In this document: positions 60,488-64,000 of the stretch, piece by piece
How the letters are laid out: every line of letters starts with the position of its first letter
Numbering within the stretch: the stretch's first letter is position 1
NCBI GenBank assembly: GCA_017618075.1
Contig: JAFZUY010000001.1
Span: forward strand, 1 to 64,000
Length of the DNA: 64,000 bases
Reading direction: 5' to 3'
Source of the DNA: Lachnospiraceae bacterium
GTDB lineage: Bacteria; Bacillota; Clostridia; Lachnospirales; Lachnospiraceae
Translations under genes and position numbers: made by a program
Notes under the pieces: model-generated
What the model was told of the DNA's origin: nothing
Database searches by the model: none
What the model saw: only the letters and a program-made list of their open reading frames with translations

Positions 60488-60497
60488 ATTTGATGTC

Positions 60498-60527
60498 ATT
60501 ATACCATAAATACCCCCTTATTCGCAA
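60498..60527 (-). promoter_or_regulatory. promoter of the pseI/formyltransferase operon
   Basis: On the minus strand a TATAAT with TGG before it (extended -10; 60498-60503) and TTGCGA (60522-60527) are 18 bp apart. The start would be near 60490. Confidence 0.6.
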
Positions 60528-60663
60528 AAAAGGTTTCAATTGTGATTTTTATATTAAATATAATGACTTTTTGCGCATTTTCTGTTAAATTATTAAATGG
60601 TGTCTTATGTGCGGATAATAGAATTCCTAAAAGACATAACATTTATTTTGACAGGGTATTGTA

Positions 60664-61512
60664 ATGAAAACCGGACTTATACTTGAGGGCGGCGGACTTC
60701 GCGGAAGTTTCAGCGCCGGTGTGCTGGATGTTTTTATAAGAGAAGGAATAACTTTCGATTACGCCTGTGGTGTTTCTGCAGGTGCGGGAGTACTTTACAA
60801 TTTTATAGCGGGACAGGAAGGACGTACAAAGCAGGTCTTTTTATGTCCGAGAGAGCATTCTTATTACGGCTTCAGAGAATTATGCCGAAGTGGCCATTTT
60901 ATGAACTTAAACAAACTCTACGGTGAAATGGCTTTTGAAGAACCTCCCTTTGAATTTGATAAATATTTCGCATCCGAAACGGAAGTTGAGGTTGTGGCAA
61001 CCAACTGTGTCACGGGTAAGGCCGAATATTTAAAAGATGACGGAACCATTGACAGTCTTTTTGACTGCGGTCGTGCGACAGGGTCCTTACCTTTTATCAG
61101 CGGTCCTTATAAAATAGGCGAAAATTATTACATGGACGGCTCCGTATCGGATCCTATTCCCATCAAAAGAGCCATGGAAAAAGGGTGTGAGAGAATCGTA
61201 GTTATATCCACCAAGGCAGAGGGGATGAATCCTTCAAATATGAAAAAATACCTTCCCGCAATGAAGGTAAAATATCCGAAGTTTAAGGGCTTCAGAGAGT
61301 CCATCAGAAACAGAATTCCGCTTCTTTTAGGACAGTATGAAATGATGGAAGAGATGGCCAAGGAAGGCACGGTGCTTATATTCCAGCCCGAGGGACACTG
61401 GGACGTTTCCCACATGGAAAAAGACATCGAAAAAATACATGCGCTTTATGATGAGGGCGTAAGAGAAGCAAGCGTCAGACTCGAAGAAGTTAAAAAGTTT
61501 ATTAATATATAA
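60664..61512 (+). CDS. patatin-like phospholipase (YjjU/RssA type)
   Basis: The 282-residue protein has the patatin elements: oxyanion loop GGGLRGSFSAG (9-19), nucleophile Ser38 in GVSAG, and catalytic Asp158 in MDGSVSDPIP. The Ser-Asp dyad hydrolyses acyl esters of lipids. There is no signal peptide, so it acts inside the cell. The last 100 residues match the tail of YjjU-type proteins. It lies 11 bases before the activase gene. Confidence 0.92.
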   Translation: MKTGLILEGGGLRGSFSAGVLDVFIREGITFDYACGVSAGAGVLYNFIAGQEGRTKQVFLCPREHSYYGFRELCRSGHFMNLNKLYGEMAFEEPPFEFDKYFASETEVEVVATNCVTGKAEYLKDDGTIDSLFDCGRATGSLPFISGPYKIGENYYMDGSVSDPIPIKRAMEKGCERIVVISTKAEGMNPSNMKKYLPAMKVKYPKFKGFRESIRNRIPLLLGQYEMMEEMAKEGTVLIFQPEGHWDVSHMEKDIEKIHALYDEGVREASVRLEEVKKFINI

Positions 61513-61523
61513 GTGAGCAGGAT

Positions 61524-64000
61524 ATGCAGCAGTCAGGCAAAACAATCAATGTAGGTGTGGATATCGGTTCCACCACCGCTAAAATCGTAATACGCGACGG
61601 CGAAGAAGTCTTATACAAAAAGTATGAGAGACATTATTCCCAGGTAAGACAGAAAACCTTAGAGCTCCTAAAAGAAGCCGAACCGTATTTAAGCGACAAA
61701 AAAATAAAGATAGCAATTTCCGGTTCCGCAGGACTCGGTGTGGCAGAGATAGCAAGACTCCAGTTTGTGCAGGAGGTTTATGCGACATTTGCACTCGTTG
61801 AGGAAAAAGAGCCCGACACCGAAGTCGTTATAGAGCTTGGCGGCGAGGATGCCAAAATAATCTTCCTAAAAGGCGGAGTCGACGAGAGAATGAACGGAAC
61901 CTGCGCCGGCGGTACGGGCGCATTCATCGACCAGATGGCGTCTCTTTTAAACGTAACTCCCGATGAATTGGACGAAATGAGTCTTAAGTGCGAAAAGGTT
62001 TATCCTATCGCATCAAGATGCGGCGTATTCGCCAAAACAGACATTCAGCCCCTTATCAATCAGGGCGTTTCAAAGAACGATATTGCCGCAAGTATCTATA
62101 TGGCAGTCGTAAATCAGACGATTGCGGGTCTTGCACAGGGCAGAAAAATAAAAGGCAAGGTAATGTTCTTGGGCGGTCCTTTGTTCTACAACAAGGGCTT
62201 AAGAAAAGCCTTCAGGGAAACATTAAAACTTGAAGACGAAAACGCACTTTTCCCCGAGTACTCGTTATATGCGGTAGCTCTCGGCGCTTCGATTTTCGCG
62301 GAGAAATCCGAGAAGACCTACGAATACGGCAAACTTATCGAAATGATGGAAGATGCTGTGGCACAGCGAAGAGAAGTTGCCCACATGAGCGCTCTTTTTG
62401 AAAACGACGAAGAGTTAAAAGAGTTTAAAGACCGTCACGGCAAGGAAACGGTTGAATTTAAGGATATCGCAGCATATTCGGGCGATGCGTATCTGGGTAT
62501 CGACTGCGGTTCCACGACCACAAAACTCGTGCTTATAAACAATCAGAAGGAAATTCTCTGGCATTACTACAATTCCAACAAGGGAAATCCCGTAGACGTC
62601 GTAAAAGAAAAATTAAAAGAAGTCCGCACACTCTGTGGAGACAGAATCAAAATCCGCGCATCGGCTGTTACCGGATACGGCGAACAGCTTATATTAAACG
62701 CATTTCATGTGGACAGAGGACTCGTTGAAACCATGGCGCATTTCATGGCTTCCAAGCAGTTCCTTCCCAATGTGGATTTCATTCTTGATATCGGAGGTCA
62801 GGATATCAAGTGCATCAAGATTAAAAATGAAGCCGTAGACAGCATTATGCTTAACGAGGCATGTTCCTCGGGCTGCGGTTCTTTTATAGAGACCTTTGCC
62901 AAATCAATGGGCTATGATTCAAAAGAATTCGCTACCCTCGGACTCAAGGGAAATGCGCCCGTGGATTTGGGCTCCAGATGTACGGTATTTATGAACTCGT
63001 CCATCAAGCAGGCTCAGAAAGACGGTGTTTCCGTAGAAAACATTTCCGCCGGAATCTCCGTATCGGTTATTAAAAACGCCATTTACAAGGTAATCAGAGC
63101 AAACTCACCGACAGAACTCGGTGAACATATTGTCGTTCAGGGCGGTACGTTTTTAAACGATGCCGTTCTTCGTGCGTTCGAAAAAGAAATCGGCCACAAT
63201 GTCGTGCGCCCTGCAATCGCAGGCATCATGGGTGCTTACGGCGCAGCCATTTATTCGATGGGACTCGGCATTGAAGAATCGACGTTAATGTCTCTTGAAA
63301 GCCTTGAAAACTTTACACATACTTCAAAAGCAGCAGTTTGCCAGGGCTGTACCAACCACTGCGCGCTTACAATAAACATCTTCTCCGACGGCGGCAAATA
63401 CGTCTCCGGTAACAGATGCGAAAAGATGACCTCCAAAGGCAAGATTGACGAAAAGCTCAACCTCTTCGAGTTTAAGAGACAGTATTTCATCAACCTTACA
63501 GCGCCTTTCGAAGAAGGCAAAAAAGTAATCGGTATGCCATTGCAGCTTGGTATGTACGATCTTGCACCGCTTTGGGTCGGAATATTCGAAAACCTTGGAT
63601 TTAACGTCAAACTTTCCGGACTTTCCTCGAGAGAGACATATCTTTTAGGACAGGACAGCATTCCTTCGGACACGGTCTGTTATCCCGCCAAGTTAATGCA
63701 CGGTCATATAGAACTGCTCGTAAAAGAAAAGGTAGACGCAATCTTCGCACCCTGCCTTACCTACAATATTGATGAAAAGGTCGGCGACAACCATTACAAC
63801 TGCCCTGTAGTTGCATACTATCCCGAACTTTTAAGAGTCAATATGGATATCTTAAACGAGGTTGAGTATCTGGCACCTTTCTTAAGCGTGTCCGATGAGG
63901 AAGAACTTGCAAGAGAACTTTCGATAAGTTTGCCCGAAAACCTCATAAAAGCAGATAAAAACCGCATGCTTGAAGCAGTAAAAGCAGGTTTTGAAAAATA
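61524..64000 (+). CDS. BadF/BadG/BcrA/D-type ATPase-activase fusion, 3' end missing
   Basis: ATG 61524 (GCAGGA before it) opens a frame that runs to the window end with at least 825 codons. Two ASKHA ATPase domains follow each other: one from about residue 8 (VGVDIGSTTAKIVIRDG, GTCAGGTGAFIDQMA) and one from about residue 325 (LGIDCGSTTTKLVLI, ILDIGGQDIKCIK, CSSGCGSFIETFA). From about residue 600 a DUF2229-like CoA-dehydratase-related part begins (CQGCTNHCALTINIFSDGGKYVSGNRCEK). Such proteins, about 1400 residues in full, are relatives of 2-hydroxyacyl-CoA dehydratase activators that carry an iron-sulfur cluster. The substrate is unknown. Confidence 0.9.
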   Translation, partial: MQQSGKTINVGVDIGSTTAKIVIRDGEEVLYKKYERHYSQVRQKTLELLKEAEPYLSDKKIKIAISGSAGLGVAEIARLQFVQEVYATFALVEEKEPDTEVVIELGGEDAKIIFLKGGVDERMNGTCAGGTGAFIDQMASLLNVTPDELDEMSLKCEKVYPIASRCGVFAKTDIQPLINQGVSKNDIAASIYMAVVNQTIAGLAQGRKIKGKVMFLGGPLFYNKGLRKAFRETLKLEDENALFPEYSLYAVALGASIFAEKSEKTYEYGKLIEMMEDAVAQRREVAHMSALFENDEELKEFKDRHGKETVEFKDIAAYSGDAYLGIDCGSTTTKLVLINNQKEILWHYYNSNKGNPVDVVKEKLKEVRTLCGDRIKIRASAVTGYGEQLILNAFHVDRGLVETMAHFMASKQFLPNVDFILDIGGQDIKCIKIKNEAVDSIMLNEACSSGCGSFIETFAKSMGYDSKEFATLGLKGNAPVDLGSRCTVFMNSSIKQAQKDGVSVENISAGISVSVIKNAIYKVIRANSPTELGEHIVVQGGTFLNDAVLRAFEKEIGHNVVRPAIAGIMGAYGAAIYSMGLGIEESTLMSLESLENFTHTSKAAVCQGCTNHCALTINIFSDGGKYVSGNRCEKMTSKGKIDEKLNLFEFKRQYFINLTAPFEEGKKVIGMPLQLGMYDLAPLWVGIFENLGFNVKLSGLSSRETYLLGQDSIPSDTVCYPAKLMHGHIELLVKEKVDAIFAPCLTYNIDEKVGDNHYNCPVVAYYPELLRVNMDILNEVEYLAPFLSVSDEEELARELSISLPENLIKADKNRMLEAVKAGFEK

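Noticed and set aside
60647-60652. TTGACA directly upstream of the patatin gene as a promoter -35
   Set aside because: The matching -10 would fall inside the coding region and none is present there.

Overview
The window reads as a chromosomal segment of a Gram-positive anaerobe of the Lachnospiraceae, most like Butyrivibrio, Pseudobutyrivibrio or Roseburia. This is inferred from gene content and style: about 40% GC, strong AGGAGG-type ribosome sites, many ABC systems, YesM/YesN-type sugar sensing, GH51 arabinofuranosidase, a pseudaminic acid module, and a two-domain BadF/BadG-type activase. I see no rRNA, tRNA, CRISPR array, insertion sequence or prophage. The first gene (methyltransferase) and the last gene (activase) run off the window edges. 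There is no gap of more than 300 bases without a gene.

Layout. 1-9.7 kb: methyltransferase, P-loop protein, a MacB-like ABC pair, a membrane-bound XRE regulator with a palindrome-rich promoter, an ECF sigma/putative anti-sigma pair, an alpha/beta hydrolase, and a small membrane protein plus XRE regulator behind a long self-complementary leader RNA. 9.8-20.8 kb: an alanine/sodium symporter, a polar amino-acid ABC importer whose binding protein is separated from its permease/ATPase by a GntR(YtrA)-ABC operon, then a tight operon of CPBP, zinc-ribbon, HD, Nudix and cyclase proteins. 20.9-26.2 kb: a leader peptide and intrinsic terminator precede two ABC exporters with zinc-ribbon extensions and a DUF1854 protein between them. 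26.2-31.2 kb: flavin reductase, flavodoxin, endonuclease III (apparently leaderless), a tiny membrane protein, and an AIRS_C/Lrp/aminotransferase/TrmL block.

31.3-37.5 kb (minus strand): XRE regulator, ABC-2 pair, LytTR-DUF3021 pair, sensor kinase and a degenerate HtrA-like protein. 37.8-45.1 kb: a pentose operon (GH51 arabinofuranosidase, DUF6171, DUF4867, xylulokinase, split transketolase, fucose/arabinose isomerase-like enzyme). 45.2-55.2 kb: YesM/YesN two-component system, PseF, and a CUT1 oligosaccharide importer with a YesL-like fusion protein. Together these two blocks suggest sensing, import and breakdown of arabinose-containing oligosaccharides. 55.3-60.5 kb (minus strand): kinase/regulator pair, an AMP-forming ligase, a formyltransferase and pseudaminic acid synthase PseI. 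60.7-64 kb: a patatin-like lipase and the activase.

The observations I would follow up first are the leader-peptide attenuator in front of the zinc-ribbon ABC exporters and DUF1854 (20.9-26.2 kb), the structured leader that can bury a Shine-Dalgarno site (8.8-9.0 kb), the triple 12-mer operator of the sugar importer (49.37-49.46 kb), and an 11-mer (TCTTTTATGAT) that I count at least twelve times on both strands. All readings are by eye. No database search, folding or statistics were run.
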